NCBI GenBank assembly: GCA_040757205.1
Contig: JBFLXL010000002.1
Coordinates: 62,001 to 126,000, forward strand
Origin: Bacillota bacterium
Lineage (GTDB): Bacteria; Bacillota; Desulfotomaculia; Desulfotomaculales; Desulforudaceae
DNA: 64,000 bases
Direction of reading: 5' to 3'
The position numbers were made by a program, and so were the translations under genes. Each line of letters starts with the position of its first letter. Within the stretch, counting starts at the first letter, position 1. Shown here in pieces: positions 26,058 to 34,642 of the stretch. The notes beneath the pieces are model-generated. The model was not told the DNA's origin. It did not search any database and saw nothing but the letters and a program-made list of their open reading frames with translations.

Positions 26058-27559
26058 CCGTAGCGCCCCTGGTGGCCGTGCTCATCTCCCTGGCCGCCGC
26101 CGGGCTGATCCTGTTCTGCGACCGGCGTCCGGACCTGCGGGAGGGCGTGACCATGGTCGCGGCGGCGGCCAAGTTCGCCGTCGTCCTGTCCATGCTGCCG
26201 GCGGTCCTCGGCGGGGCGGTGGTGGAGACGGCGCCGCTCGACATCGCCAAGGGCATCGCCCTGCACTTCCGGGTGGACGCCTTCGGCCTGCTGTTTGCCC
26301 TGCTGGCCTCATGCTTGTGGATTATCACTTCGGTGTACTCCATCGGGTACATGCGTTCCCTGAAATACGGACACCAGACCGGCTATTTCGCCAGTTTCGC
26401 CGTGTGCCTCTCGGCGGCGGCGGGTATCGCCATGTCCGGCAACCTGCTGACGTTCTTCATCTTCTACGAAATCCTGACCATCGCCACCTACCCGCTGGTC
26501 ATTCACCGGCGGAACGCGGCGGCGGTGTCCGGGGGCCGGGAGTATCTGGTGTACCTGCTTCTGGCCGGTCAGGTGCTCTTCATCGCCGTGGCTTGGGCCC
26601 ACTGCCTGGCGCCCGGCGCCGCGTTCACCCCGGGCGGGTTCCTGGCGGACACCGGGGCGTCGGTGCTGGCGCTGCAGGTGTTGTTCGTGCTGTTCATGGT
26701 CGGGGTGGGCGTGAAGGCGGCCGTCATCCCTTTGCACGGCTGGCTGCCGACGGCGATGGTGGCGCCCACACCGGTGAGCGCCCTGCTGCACGCGGTGGCG
26801 GTCGTGAAAGCGGGGGCGTTCGCGGTGGTGCGGGTGACCGGCTTCGTGTTCGGGCCGGAACTGATGGGTGAGTTGGGCGTGGGCGTGATCCTGGCCTGGC
26901 TCGCGGCGGCGACGATCATCTTCGCCTCGCTGCGGGCGCTGTCCGAGGACCACTTAAAGCGGCGGCTCGCCTACTCGACCGTCAGTCAACTGTCGTACGT
27001 GGTGCTGGGCGCCGCCCTGGCCACGCCAGCGGCGATGCTGGGGGCGATGTTCCACATCGTGGCCCACGCCTTTATGAAGATCACCCTGTTCTTCTGCGCC
27101 GGGGCGATCTACGCCACCACCCACAAGGAATATATCCGGGAGCTGGACGGGCTGGGCCGGCGGATGCCGTACACCATGGGCGCCTTCGCGGCCGCCGCGC
27201 TGGCCATCACCGGCATGCCGCTTCTGGTTGGGTTCATCAGCAAATGGAACCTGGGCGTCGGCGCGGTCCAGGCCGGGCAACCGGTGTTCATCGCCGTGCT
27301 GATCGGCAGCGCGCTCCTTAATGCCGCCTACTTCTTCCCGATCGTGTACCGCGCCTATTTCGGGCGGGCCGGGGAAGAGGCGGCGGTGGCGGGCGGGGAG
27401 GCGAAGCCGAGCATGCTGGTGCCGCTTTTGATCACCGCGGCGGCGGCGCTGGTGCTGGGCGTGCTTCCGAACCTCGGCCTGCAGTTCTACACGCTGGCCC
27501 AGATGGCGGCCGCGGCCGTGGCGGGCGGCGCCCCGGGTCCGGCCGGAGGGGGAATGTGA
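26036..27559 (+). CDS. Antiporter-like subunit D, second copy (NuoL/M/N family)
   Basis: A 507-residue, multi-helix protein. It keeps the Glu in FFIFYEILTIATYPL, the Lys in GVGVKAAVIPLHGWLPTAM, and the Lys in HAVAVVKAGAFAVVRV. It is similar to MrpD and to the NuoL-like part of MrpA. With MbhD- and MbhE-like proteins separate, this could be the counterpart of the MrpA N-terminal domain. Its end is duplicated at 27605-27632. Confidence 0.9.
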   Translation: MQAEVVFSVAPLVAVLISLAAAGLILFCDRRPDLREGVTMVAAAAKFAVVLSMLPAVLGGAVVETAPLDIAKGIALHFRVDAFGLLFALLASCLWIITSVYSIGYMRSLKYGHQTGYFASFAVCLSAAAGIAMSGNLLTFFIFYEILTIATYPLVIHRRNAAAVSGGREYLVYLLLAGQVLFIAVAWAHCLAPGAAFTPGGFLADTGASVLALQVLFVLFMVGVGVKAAVIPLHGWLPTAMVAPTPVSALLHAVAVVKAGAFAVVRVTGFVFGPELMGELGVGVILAWLAAATIIFASLRALSEDHLKRRLAYSTVSQLSYVVLGAALATPAAMLGAMFHIVAHAFMKITLFFCAGAIYATTHKEYIRELDGLGRRMPYTMGAFAAAALAITGMPLLVGFISKWNLGVGAVQAGQPVFIAVLIGSALLNAAYFFPIVYRAYFGRAGEEAAVAGGEAKPSMLVPLLITAAAALVLGVLPNLGLQFYTLAQMAAAAVAGGAPGPAGGGM

Positions 27560-27632
27560 ATTGAAACGCCCAACGCCAAACCCGTCTCGCGGGCGATTTC
27601 GGGGCCCGGGACCGGCCGGAGGGGGAATGTGA
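27532..27632 (+). repeat. Junction duplication after the second antiporter subunit
   Basis: A 28-bp unit (CCCGGGTCCGGCCGGAGGGG...) at 27532-27559 is repeated with one mismatch at 27605-27632 (offset 73). The first copy contains the stop codon, the second supplies the ribosome-binding site of the next gene. Confidence 0.92.
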
Positions 27633-27633
27633 C

Positions 27634-27855
27634 GTGAAGAAGTGGCCTTTAATCGCGCTCGTGGGGGCGCTGGCGTTGAGTTTCGTGGCCGACCTCCTGC
27701 TCCGGGAGAGCTACGGTCACGGTAAATTCTGGTGGAGTGAGCTTTACGGCTTCGACCTCCTGTTCGGCTTTTTGGGCTGTCTGGCCATTGTGTGGGTGTC
27801 CAAGGCGCTGGGCAAGCACTTCGTGCAGCGCGGCGAAGACTACTACGACAGGTGA
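27634..27855 (+). CDS. Small two-helix membrane protein in the antiporter operon
   Basis: A 73-residue protein with two hydrophobic segments (about residues 5-21 and 33-53) and a charged C terminus (LGKHFVQRGEDYYDR). I do not recognise a named family. It lies between two antiporter subunits and its stop overlaps the next in-frame GTG, so a small accessory subunit is likely. The start GTG 27634 has GGAGGGGGAATG upstream from the duplicated junction. Confidence 0.7.
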   Translation: MKKWPLIALVGALALSFVADLLLRESYGHGKFWWSELYGFDLLFGFLGCLAIVWVSKALGKHFVQRGEDYYDR

Positions 27856-29636
27856 GCGCGGGTTTTATGCCGATGATGCATCCTTCAGTATTCCTGGCGG
27901 CCGGGGCGCTATTGGTCCTGGTCCTGCCGGCCAAATGGCGCCACCTGGGCCTCCTGGGTGGGCCGGTATTGGCCGTGCCGGCGGTTTTGGGCCTCCAGCC
28001 GGGCACGGTCGTGCCTTTCCCGTTCCTGGACTTCGAGCTCCAGGTACTGCGCGTGGACGCCTTGGCCCGCGTGTTCGGGATTGTTTTCGCCGTGACGGCC
28101 CTCCTCGGGGCCGTATACGCGCTGCACGTGAAAACGCGGGGCGAGCACGCGGCGGCGCTTCTCTACGCCGCCGGTTCCCTGGGCGTGGTTTTCGCCGGCG
28201 ATTGGCTGACGCTTTTCCTCTGCTGGGAAGTGATGGCCGCCTCGTCGGTGTTTTTGATCTGGTTCCGGGGGCGGCCCGCATCGCTGGCCGCGGGTTTTCG
28301 CTACCTTCTGGTGCACTTTTTGGGCGGGAACCTCTTGCTGGCCGGCATTCTGCTGCTGATGAGCCAGGGCAGCCTGACCGTGACCTCCCTGACGGGGACC
28401 GGCGGCCCGGCCTACTGGCTGATCCTGGCCGGGGTGGCCATCAACGCGGCGATCGTGCCCCTGCACGCCTGGCTGACCGACGCCTACCCCGAGGGCACCG
28501 TGACCGGCAGCGTTTTCTTAAGCGCCTTCACCACCAAGGTCGCCGTGTGCGTTTTGATCCGGGTGTTCCCCGGCACTGAACTTTTGATCTGGGCCGGCGT
28601 GGTTATGGCGCTCTACGGGGCGGTGTACGCCCTCCTGGAGAACGACGCCCGGCGCCTGCTGGCCTATTCCATCATCAGCCAGGTGGGGTACATGGTGGCC
28701 GCGGTCGGCATCGGCACGGAGTTGGCCATAAATGGCGCCACGGCCCACGCCTACAGCCACATCCTGTACAAGGCGCTCCTCTTTATGGGCGCCGGCGCGG
28801 TGCTCTACGCCACCGGCCGGAGCCGGCTCACCGAACTGGGGGGCATCGCCCGGGCGATGCCCGCGGTCGTGGTGCTGTTTATGATCGGCAGCCTCTCCAT
28901 CTCCGGGGTGCCGCTTTTGAACGGGTTTATCAGCAAGTCGCTCGTGGTGTACGCGTCGGAGGCGAGCGGGCTGGCCCTGGTGACCCTGCTCCTGCAATTG
29001 GCCGGCGTGGGGACCTTCCTGCACACCGGGTTGAAGCTGCCGTACCTGATGTTCTTCGGCGAAAACCGCCATGGCTTGCGGCCGGCGAAACTGCCGCTGA
29101 ACATGTACGCGGCCATGGCCGGCGGCGCTTTCTTGTGTACCCTTTACGGCGTTTACCCGGCGCTATTGTACGCCGAGCTGCCCTATCCGCTGGCCTACGA
29201 GCCGTTCGCGGCGTCCAAAGTGCTGGCCGGCGTGCAGCTTCTGCTGGCGGCCGCCGCGGGTTTCTGGCTTTGCCGGCCCGGATTCGGCGCCGAACCGGCT
29301 ATTTCGCTTGATTTCGACTGGTTCTACCGCAAGCCGGCCGCCGCCCTGCTCGGGCGCACGCTCCACGGTATGCGCGGGGTCAAGGGCACGGTGGAGGGCT
29401 GGGGCGCGGCGTTTTTCCGGATTGCGGCCCCTTACGTGCGCAACCCGCTCCTGGTGGGGGTGGACCTGTTGCGGAACACCAGCTACCGGGCGGCCCGCCG
29501 ACTTGACCAGGACGGCTGGAGCGGCCGGGTTCCCTACGATGAGAACCGGCACCGCTTCCCGACCGGGTTCAGCGTGCTCTGGAGCCTCATGTTCCTGGGC
29601 CTGATGGCGGTGCTCCTGTACACCGGGGTGCTGTAG
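27852..29636 (+). CDS. Antiporter-like subunit D, third copy, with altered helix 7 lysine
   Basis: A 594-residue multi-helix protein of the NuoL/M/N family. The helix-5 Glu is kept (TLFLCWEVMAASSVF) and a Lys is kept in SAFTTKVAVCVLIRV. The usual Lys before PLHxWLxDAY is Asn (AINAAIVPLHAWLTDAY). A long hydrophilic stretch (about 480-570, with FDWFYRKPAAALLG) precedes one last membrane helix, an arrangement seen in some large D-type subunits. GTG 27852 overlaps the previous stop (GTGA) and ATG 27867 is an alternative; no strong ribosome-binding site is visible, so coupling is likely. The 3' end is tandemly duplicated. Confidence 0.87.
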   Translation: MSAGFMPMMHPSVFLAAGALLVLVLPAKWRHLGLLGGPVLAVPAVLGLQPGTVVPFPFLDFELQVLRVDALARVFGIVFAVTALLGAVYALHVKTRGEHAAALLYAAGSLGVVFAGDWLTLFLCWEVMAASSVFLIWFRGRPASLAAGFRYLLVHFLGGNLLLAGILLLMSQGSLTVTSLTGTGGPAYWLILAGVAINAAIVPLHAWLTDAYPEGTVTGSVFLSAFTTKVAVCVLIRVFPGTELLIWAGVVMALYGAVYALLENDARRLLAYSIISQVGYMVAAVGIGTELAINGATAHAYSHILYKALLFMGAGAVLYATGRSRLTELGGIARAMPAVVVLFMIGSLSISGVPLLNGFISKSLVVYASEASGLALVTLLLQLAGVGTFLHTGLKLPYLMFFGENRHGLRPAKLPLNMYAAMAGGAFLCTLYGVYPALLYAELPYPLAYEPFAASKVLAGVQLLLAAAAGFWLCRPGFGAEPAISLDFDWFYRKPAAALLGRTLHGMRGVKGTVEGWGAAFFRIAAPYVRNPLLVGVDLLRNTSYRAARRLDQDGWSGRVPYDENRHRFPTGFSVLWSLMFLGLMAVLLYTGVL

Positions 29637-29734
29637 CTGAGAACCGGCACCGCTTCCCGACCGGGTTCAGCGTGCTCTGGAGCCTCGTGTTCCTAGGCCC
29701 GATGGCGGTTTTTCTTTACGCCGGGGTGCTGTAG
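29539..29734 (+). repeat. 98-bp tandem duplication of the 3' end of the third antiporter gene
   Basis: The last 98 bp of the gene (29539-29636, stop included) are followed at once by a diverged copy (29637-29734) that also ends in TAG. Differences include CATGTTCCTGGGCCTG versus CGTGTTCCTAGGCCCG. The second copy is not translated. Confidence 0.95.
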
Positions 29735-29878
29735 CTTCGTTCGTTACCGGGTACGTCCGTCGCTCCGGTTTTTCCAACCGTGAACCCACGCCCGTTGCAC
29801 GGAGGAAAAGTCGTGAAGATGAAGATTTGAGCCGCCCCTGCCAACCAAGCCTTTTTCTAAAAATCGCACTGAATAAAG

Positions 29879-29907
29879 TTGACTAAATCGCACATGATGC
29901 GTATGAT
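29879..29907 (+). promoter_or_regulatory. Promoter of the Phd/PIN toxin-antitoxin pair
   Basis: TTGACT (29879-29884), a 17-bp spacer and TATGAT (29902-29907). It lies 37 bp before the antitoxin start. Confidence 0.65.
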
Positions 29908-29944
29908 ATAAGTGAACACAACACAAGCGAAAGGAGTGAATGAC

Positions 29945-30178
29945 ATGCGTGTGTCAGCCACCGAATTCAAGATGAACATGGGCAAGTATATCGAGCGCGC
30001 CGCCGTTGAGGACATCATCATCACCCGCAACGGAAAGGATGTTGCGCTCCTCACAAACGTCGAGGGCAAAAAGAAAGACGCGCTCAAATCCCTGCGCGGC
30101 ATTATAAAGGGTGCCGAACTCACCTGCGGCCAAATCCGCGAGGAAAGGTTGGGCAGGTACCGTGAAAATTCTAATTGA
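29945..30178 (+). CDS. Phd/YefM-family antitoxin
   Basis: A 77-residue antitoxin. The N-terminal DNA-binding fold starts MRVSATEFKMNMGKYIERA and continues IIITRNGKDVALLTNV, the Phd/YefM pattern. The C-terminal tail (IKGAELTCGQIREERLGRY) would wrap the toxin. ATG 29945 follows AAAGGAGTG. The stop lies inside the toxin gene (start GTG 30162), the usual overlap in type II modules. The segment 29735-29878 holds no gene. Confidence 0.87.
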   Translation: MRVSATEFKMNMGKYIERAAVEDIIITRNGKDVALLTNVEGKKKDALKSLRGIIKGAELTCGQIREERLGRYRENSN

Positions 30179-30605
30179 CACCAACGTCATCATTGATTAC
30201 CTTGCCGACCGGGCACCCTTCGCGGATCATTCCGAACAGGTGCTGGCTCTCTGCGAGAGCGGAGAGGTCGACGGTTTGGTTACGGCCAACGCAGTTACCG
30301 ACATCTACTACGTGATGCGCAAGGTGGCCGGGAGAGAAAAAACGCTGGAAGCCATCCAGACGCTCTGTTCCATCTTGGATATTGCGGACGTAGGGAAAGC
30401 CGATATCCTGAACGCGATGGAACTTGATATGCCCGACTATGAGGATGCTCTGGCCGCACAGTGTGCAAAGCGTAACAAGGCCGACTGCATCGTCACGCGT
30501 GATGTCACCGGCTACGCCAACTCGCCGGTTCCGGCAAAAGAACCGGCTGCCTTCCTGAAACAATTTGGGGCGTCCACCGGGGGTCATAGCGAGGAGGTCA
30601 GCTGA
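30162..30605 (+). CDS. PIN-domain toxin (VapC-like ribonuclease)
   Basis: A 147-residue PIN nuclease. Acidic site residues are in KILIDTNVIIDYLAD, a DIYYVMRK segment, MPDYEDALAAQCA and ADCIVTRD, matching the four-acid PIN active site. VapC-type proteins cleave tRNA or rRNA; the target here is unknown. Paired with the overlapping Phd-type antitoxin. The module is inserted between the antiporter operon and rpmE. Confidence 0.87.
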   Translation: MKILIDTNVIIDYLADRAPFADHSEQVLALCESGEVDGLVTANAVTDIYYVMRKVAGREKTLEAIQTLCSILDIADVGKADILNAMELDMPDYEDALAAQCAKRNKADCIVTRDVTGYANSPVPAKEPAAFLKQFGASTGGHSEEVS

Positions 30606-30743
30606 TCCCCGGCTAAGATGGGTTCAATCTTGGGGCATGCGTCAGCCCTGCTTTTTGCGCTCTTTTCTTGCGCCGGGTAGCGCCGGTGTGTTAACATTAA
30701 AACTGCGGTTTTGAAAGTTCCGGATAGAGAGAGGTGACGAACG

Positions 30744-30947
30744 ATGAAGGAAAAGCTTCACCCGGGCTACCAGAAGGCCAAGATAGTGTGTGTGTGCGGG
30801 GCGCAGTTCGAGGTTGGGTCCACCAGGAAGGAAATGCGCGTGGATATCTGCTCGAAGTGTCACCCCTTTTATACCGGCCAGCAGCGCACGGTGGAGACCC
30901 ACGGCCGGGCCGACAAGTTCCGCCGCAAGTACGGGCTCACTAAGTAG
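30744..30947 (+). CDS. rpmE: 50S ribosomal protein L31 (zinc-binding form)
   Basis: A 67-residue L31. The cysteines in IVCVCGAQF and [14 protein letters not shown] form the C+ type zinc site. It starts [14 protein letters not shown] after GAGAGGTGACG. Follows rho in B. subtilis; here about 12 kb of inserted genes lie between them. Confidence 0.95.
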   Translation: MKEKLHPGYQKAKIVCVCGAQFEVGSTRKEMRVDICSKCHPFYTGQQRTVETHGRADKFRRKYGLTK

Positions 30948-31019
30948 CAGGCATCAAAAGGATTCGGGCCGAAATAGCAGAGCGAAGCTCTGCTATCTGC
31001 TTGACGGGAAGAGAGTGTA

Positions 31020-31946
31020 ATGAAAAAACCCTTCAGCTATGGGGGTCAGGCGGTCATCGAGGGCGTAATGATGCGGGGGCCCCGCACCTGGGCGGTCGCC
31101 GTCCGGTGCCCGGACAATACGGTGGAGGTGGAGACCCAGGCGGTGGAAACGGTCACCACCCGGTACCCCTTTTTGAAGTGGCCGCTCATCCGGGGTACGG
31201 TGGTACTGGTGGAATCTTTGGTGATCGGCGTCCGCGCCTTGAGCTTTTCGGCCACTAAGGCGGCCGGCGAGGAGGAGAAACCCATCTCCCCGCTGGAGAT
31301 GGCGTTCACCATCGGGCTGGCGTTCGGGCTGGCCATTCTGCTGTTCATCGTCCTGCCCGTGTTTTTGGCCCACCTCTTGACGCCGCTGGTGGAGGGGCGG
31401 GTCGGCCAGAACGTGATCGAGGGCCTGCTCCGGGTCGGCGCTTTTTTGGCCTACGTGGCGGGGGTCGGCCTGATGCCCGACATCAAGCGGGTGTTCCAGT
31501 ACCACGGGGCCGAACACAAGGTCATCAACGCCTACGAGGCGGGGTCCGAACTGAGCCCCGAGGCGGTGCAGCGGTTCTCGCCCCTGCACCCGCGCTGCGG
31601 CACCAGCTTTTTGCTGGTGGTAATCGTGCTCAAGATCTTTGTTTTCAGCTTTTTGGCCACCGACCCCCTCTGGTGGCGCGTGTCCTCGCGGATACTGCTG
31701 CTGCCGGTGGTGGCCGGCCTGGCTTACGAGCTGATCAAGCTCACGGCCCTGTACGCCCGGTTTCCGTTGGCCAGGCTGTTGCTGGCGCCGGGGCTGGCGG
31801 TGCAGCGGCTGACCACGCGGGAGCCCGACGACGACCAGGTGGAAGTGGCCCTGACGGCCTTCGAGGCCGTGCGGGCAAGAGAAGAGGGAGAAGAGGGAGA
31901 AGAGGGAGTCGCTCACGATGATTCCTCGTCGCTCATGCGGGGATGA
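31020..31946 (+). CDS. DUF1385 membrane protein (YqhQ-like)
   Basis: A 308-residue protein. It begins with the DUF1385 hallmark GGQAVIEGVMMRGPRTWAVAVR, then has about four membrane helices, a VFQYHGAEHKVINAYEAG motif and HPRCGTSFLLVV. Function is unknown. Next to prfA, as in many Clostridia. The C terminus contains an EEGEEGEEG run encoded by a 9-bp tandem repeat (31881-31908), which could vary in length. Confidence 0.88.
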   Translation: MKKPFSYGGQAVIEGVMMRGPRTWAVAVRCPDNTVEVETQAVETVTTRYPFLKWPLIRGTVVLVESLVIGVRALSFSATKAAGEEEKPISPLEMAFTIGLAFGLAILLFIVLPVFLAHLLTPLVEGRVGQNVIEGLLRVGAFLAYVAGVGLMPDIKRVFQYHGAEHKVINAYEAGSELSPEAVQRFSPLHPRCGTSFLLVVIVLKIFVFSFLATDPLWWRVSSRILLLPVVAGLAYELIKLTALYARFPLARLLLAPGLAVQRLTTREPDDDQVEVALTAFEAVRAREEGEEGEEGVAHDDSSSLMRG

Positions 31947-31985
31947 AAATATTGCCTGGCGATTCTATTTTTGGAGGAGACTTGG

Positions 31986-33053
31986 ATGTTCGCCAAGTTG
32001 GACCATCTGGAAGCGAAATACGAGGAACTCAATAGGCTGATTTCCGACCCGGCGGTGCTCCAGGACCAGGAGCGCTGGCGGGGCTACGTGAAGGGCCACG
32101 CCGAGATCATTGATGTGGTCGCCGTCTACCGGGAATACAAGCGGGTGGCCGCCGAGATGGAAGGCGCGCGGCAGATGCTCCGGGACGAGCAGGACGCCGA
32201 GATGCGCGCATTGGCCGAGAGCGAGGTCGAGGTGCTGCGGGAGCGGTCGGACGAGCTGATGCGGCGCCTGCGCGTTCTTTTGCTGCCGAAGGACCCGAAC
32301 GACGAGAAGAACGTCATCATCGAGATCCGGGCGGGCACGGGAGGGGAGGAGGCGGCCCTTTTCGCGGGGGACTTGTTGCGGATGTACCTGCGCTACGCCG
32401 AGCGCCGGGGCTGGCGGGCCGAAATGTTGAACGTCAACGAGACCGACCTTGGGGGGATCAAGGAGGCGATCGTCCTGCTGGAGGGCCGGGGGGCCTACAG
32501 CGAGTTGAAGTTCGAAAGCGGCGTCCACCGGGTGCAGCGGGTGCCGGCCACCGAATCGGGCGGGCGGATTCACACCTCGGCGGCCACCGTCGCCGTGCTG
32601 CCGGAGGCCGAGGAAGTGGACGTGGAAATCCGGCCGGAGGAACTGCGGGTCGACGTGTTCTGTTCCACCGGCCCCGGGGGCCAGTCGGTGAACACCACCC
32701 AGTCGGCGGTGCGGGTCACCCATCTGCCCACCGGCATCGTGGTCAGTTGCCAGGACGAGAAGTCGCAGCACAAGAACCGGGACAAGGCGATGAAGGTGCT
32801 GCGGGCGCGGCTCCTGGACAAGGCGCAGCAGGAGCAGCAGGAGCAGATCGCTTCGAGCCGGAAGACCCAGGTCGGCACGGGCGACCGGAGCGAGCGGATC
32901 CGAACGTACAACTTCCCGCAGAACCGGGTGAGCGACCACCGCCTGAACCTGACCCTCTACCGCTTGGAAGAAGTGCTGCAGGGCGACCTGCACGAGTTCG
33001 TCAGCGCCCTCATCACCAGCGACCAGGCCGAAAAACTCAAATCCCTCGACTAA
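31986..33053 (+). CDS. prfA: Peptide chain release factor 1
   Basis: A 355-residue class I release factor for UAA and UAG codons. The GGQ loop is in [36 protein letters not shown] segment fits RF1 rather than RF2. ATG 31986 follows TTGGAGGAG; TTG 31971 lies inside that site. PrmC, which methylates the GGQ glutamine, follows after a small insertion. Confidence 0.95.
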   Translation: MFAKLDHLEAKYEELNRLISDPAVLQDQERWRGYVKGHAEIIDVVAVYREYKRVAAEMEGARQMLRDEQDAEMRALAESEVEVLRERSDELMRRLRVLLLPKDPNDEKNVIIEIRAGTGGEEAALFAGDLLRMYLRYAERRGWRAEMLNVNETDLGGIKEAIVLLEGRGAYSELKFESGVHRVQRVPATESGGRIHTSAATVAVLPEAEEVDVEIRPEELRVDVFCSTGPGGQSVNTTQSAVRVTHLPTGIVVSCQDEKSQHKNRDKAMKVLRARLLDKAQQEQQEQIASSRKTQVGTGDRSERIRTYNFPQNRVSDHRLNLTLYRLEEVLQGDLHEFVSALITSDQAEKLKSLD

Positions 33054-33080
33054 AAGTGGTCCGGACGGATCGAGTCAGAG

Positions 33081-33102
33081 AAAACCGGGCGTCGCCCGTT
33101 TT
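33081..33102 (+). terminator. Terminator after prfA
   Basis: AAAACCGGGC-gtc-GCCCGTTTT hairpin, 28 bp after the prfA stop. It separates prfA from the antitoxin and prmC, which are thus likely transcribed from another promoter. Confidence 0.7.
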
Positions 33103-33194
33103 CAGTTGAGAGACCAACAATTCAATGATATGATAAAAACAAGGAAATGTGTATATTTTTGAAAGCATGAGCATATACTAAAGAGGGAGTATTA

Positions 33195-33569
33195 ATGCTG
33201 CAGTCTGCCATCAGAGGTGATACGAAAATGGAGCGTAAGATCATCAGCGTTTCGGTGAGACGCCAGATTACAATACCGCAGAAATACTTTGAGGCTTTAG
33301 GCTTTAACAATGAGGCCGAATGTATTTTGCAGGATGGCGGCATATTCATCAGGCCAATCCGTGAGGCGGGAGGCGGCGAGTTTTCAGAGCAGATTCTCGC
33401 TGATCTGATCGCACAGGGTTTTTCGGGCTCGGAGCTTTTGGAGAAATTCAAGCAGCAGAGCAAAAAGGTACGACCCGCCGTGCAGAAGCTGATAGAGGAA
33501 GCCGATGCTTTCGCGCAGAGCGGCGCCGGAAAAATATCTGTGAACGAGCTGCTCGGAGCAGAGGAATAG
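33195..33569 (+). CDS. AbrB/SpoVT-type antitoxin-like protein
   Basis: A 124-residue protein. A swapped-hairpin DNA-binding domain is visible near the N terminus (IISVSVRRQITIPQKYFEALGF), followed by a helical tail. ATG 33195 has AGAGGGAG upstream; ATG 33228 (MERKIISV) also has a site (GAGGTGA), so the start is uncertain by 11 codons. No intact toxin follows, only a short start-like remnant at 33573. It interrupts the prfA-prmC pair. Confidence 0.75.
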   Translation: MLQSAIRGDTKMERKIISVSVRRQITIPQKYFEALGFNNEAECILQDGGIFIRPIREAGGGEFSEQILADLIAQGFSGSELLEKFKQQSKKVRPAVQKLIEEADAFAQSGAGKISVNELLGAEE

Positions 33570-33572
33570 GCC

Positions 33573-33596
33573 ATGTATGAAGTGTGTCCACTATAG
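33573..33596 (+). pseudogene. Possible toxin remnant after the AbrB-type antitoxin
   Basis: A seven-residue frame MYEVCPL then stop, placed two bases after the antitoxin end. RelE/ParE toxins often begin MYEV-. The evidence is weak: only the first residues fit. Confidence 0.3.
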
Positions 33597-33611
33597 AGAG
33601 CGAGTAGATCA

Positions 33612-34472
33612 ATGCCTGACCCCCTGCTTACGGTTGGAGAGGCGCTGGCTTGGGCGCGGACGGTGCTCCGGACCGGTGAAGGCCGGACCCCGGCCCTTGA
33701 TGCGGCCGTACTCCTATGCTCGACTATCGGGTGTGACCGGGCGGACCTGTACCGGGAGCCGGAACGGGTTCTGACTGATATTGAACGGGGTCGGTTTGAG
33801 CAAATGGTGAGTGACCGGCTTGAGGGACGACCGGTGGCTCACCTCACCGGGCATCGGGAGTTCATGGGCTTGGATTTTTTGGTAACGCCCGAGGTGCTGG
33901 TGCCGCGGCCCGAGACCGAGTTGATTGTCGAAGAGGCGCTCCGGCTAATGAGCGGTGGACCGGAGGGCTCGATAATAGTGGACATTGGAACAGGCAGCGG
34001 GGCCATCGCCGTCAGCCTGGCTCGGTATGCCCCGGCGGCGCGCGTACTGGCCACCGATCTGTCGGAAGCAGTCCTTACCGTAGCCCGGCTGAACGCCGTT
34101 CGCCACCGGGTCAAGGTCGAGTTCCTGCTCGGCGACCTCCTGGAATCCATCCCGGATACACTGGCCGGCCAAATAGACGTAATTACGGCCAACCTGCCGT
34201 ACATCCCAACCACCGAAGTGGATACCCTGCCCCGGGCGGTAAGAGCCGAGCCGCGTGCCGCCCTTGACGGCGGGCCGGACGGGTTGGACCTCTATCGAAG
34301 GTTGGTTCCGCAGGCGTATCGGTTTTTACGCCCCGGCGGGTATCTTTTGTTTGAAATCGGCCTTGGGCAGGGCCGGGCCGCACTGGCTTTGGTGCCGCGG
34401 GCGAGGTGGGAAAGCAAAATCCTTCCGGACTTGGCGGGGTGGGAGCGCGTGGTTGTAGCCCGCAGAATCTAG
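33612..34472 (+). CDS. prmC: Release factor glutamine methyltransferase PrmC
   Basis: A 286-residue methyltransferase that modifies the GGQ glutamine of RF1/RF2. The N-terminal helical domain covers about 1-75. Then come GREFMGLDFLVTPEVLVPRPETE (family signature), motif I VDIGTGSGAIAVSLA and the catalytic loop VITANLPYIP. The usual NPPY is NLPY here. Follows prfA as expected apart from the inserted antitoxin gene. Confidence 0.93.
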   Translation: MPDPLLTVGEALAWARTVLRTGEGRTPALDAAVLLCSTIGCDRADLYREPERVLTDIERGRFEQMVSDRLEGRPVAHLTGHREFMGLDFLVTPEVLVPRPETELIVEEALRLMSGGPEGSIIVDIGTGSGAIAVSLARYAPAARVLATDLSEAVLTVARLNAVRHRVKVEFLLGDLLESIPDTLAGQIDVITANLPYIPTTEVDTLPRAVRAEPRAALDGGPDGLDLYRRLVPQAYRFLRPGGYLLFEIGLGQGRAALALVPRARWESKILPDLAGWERVVVARRI

Positions 34473-34552
34473 ATACGGCGGCACGTACTTAGCGCGGAAC
34501 GAATGAAGACAACAATCGTCTCAGGGAAAGTCAAAGAAAGTAAAAAGTATTA

Positions 34553-34577
34553 GGGGCCAGGCTCTGTGCCCCTTTTT
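34553..34577 (+). terminator. Terminator after prmC
   Basis: GGGGC-caggctctgt-GCCCC followed by TTTTT. Confidence 0.7.
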
Positions 34578-34583
34578 CGGGGT

Positions 34584-34642
34584 ATGATGAGGATGAAGTC
34601 GCTTAGATGGTGACACGGATAGATGATGAGGATGAAATCGCT
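34584..34642 (+). repeat. Start-region duplication before the tsaC-like gene
   Basis: A 20-bp unit ATGATGAGGATGAAGTCGCT (34584-34603) recurs with one mismatch at 34623-34642. From the first copy a nine-codon frame (MMRMKSLRW) ends at TGA 34611-34613. The second copy opens the real gene. Confidence 0.9.

Noticed and set aside
29637-29734. Separate small gene after the third antiporter subunit
   Set aside because: It is a tandem copy of the preceding gene end and has no start or ribosome-binding site.
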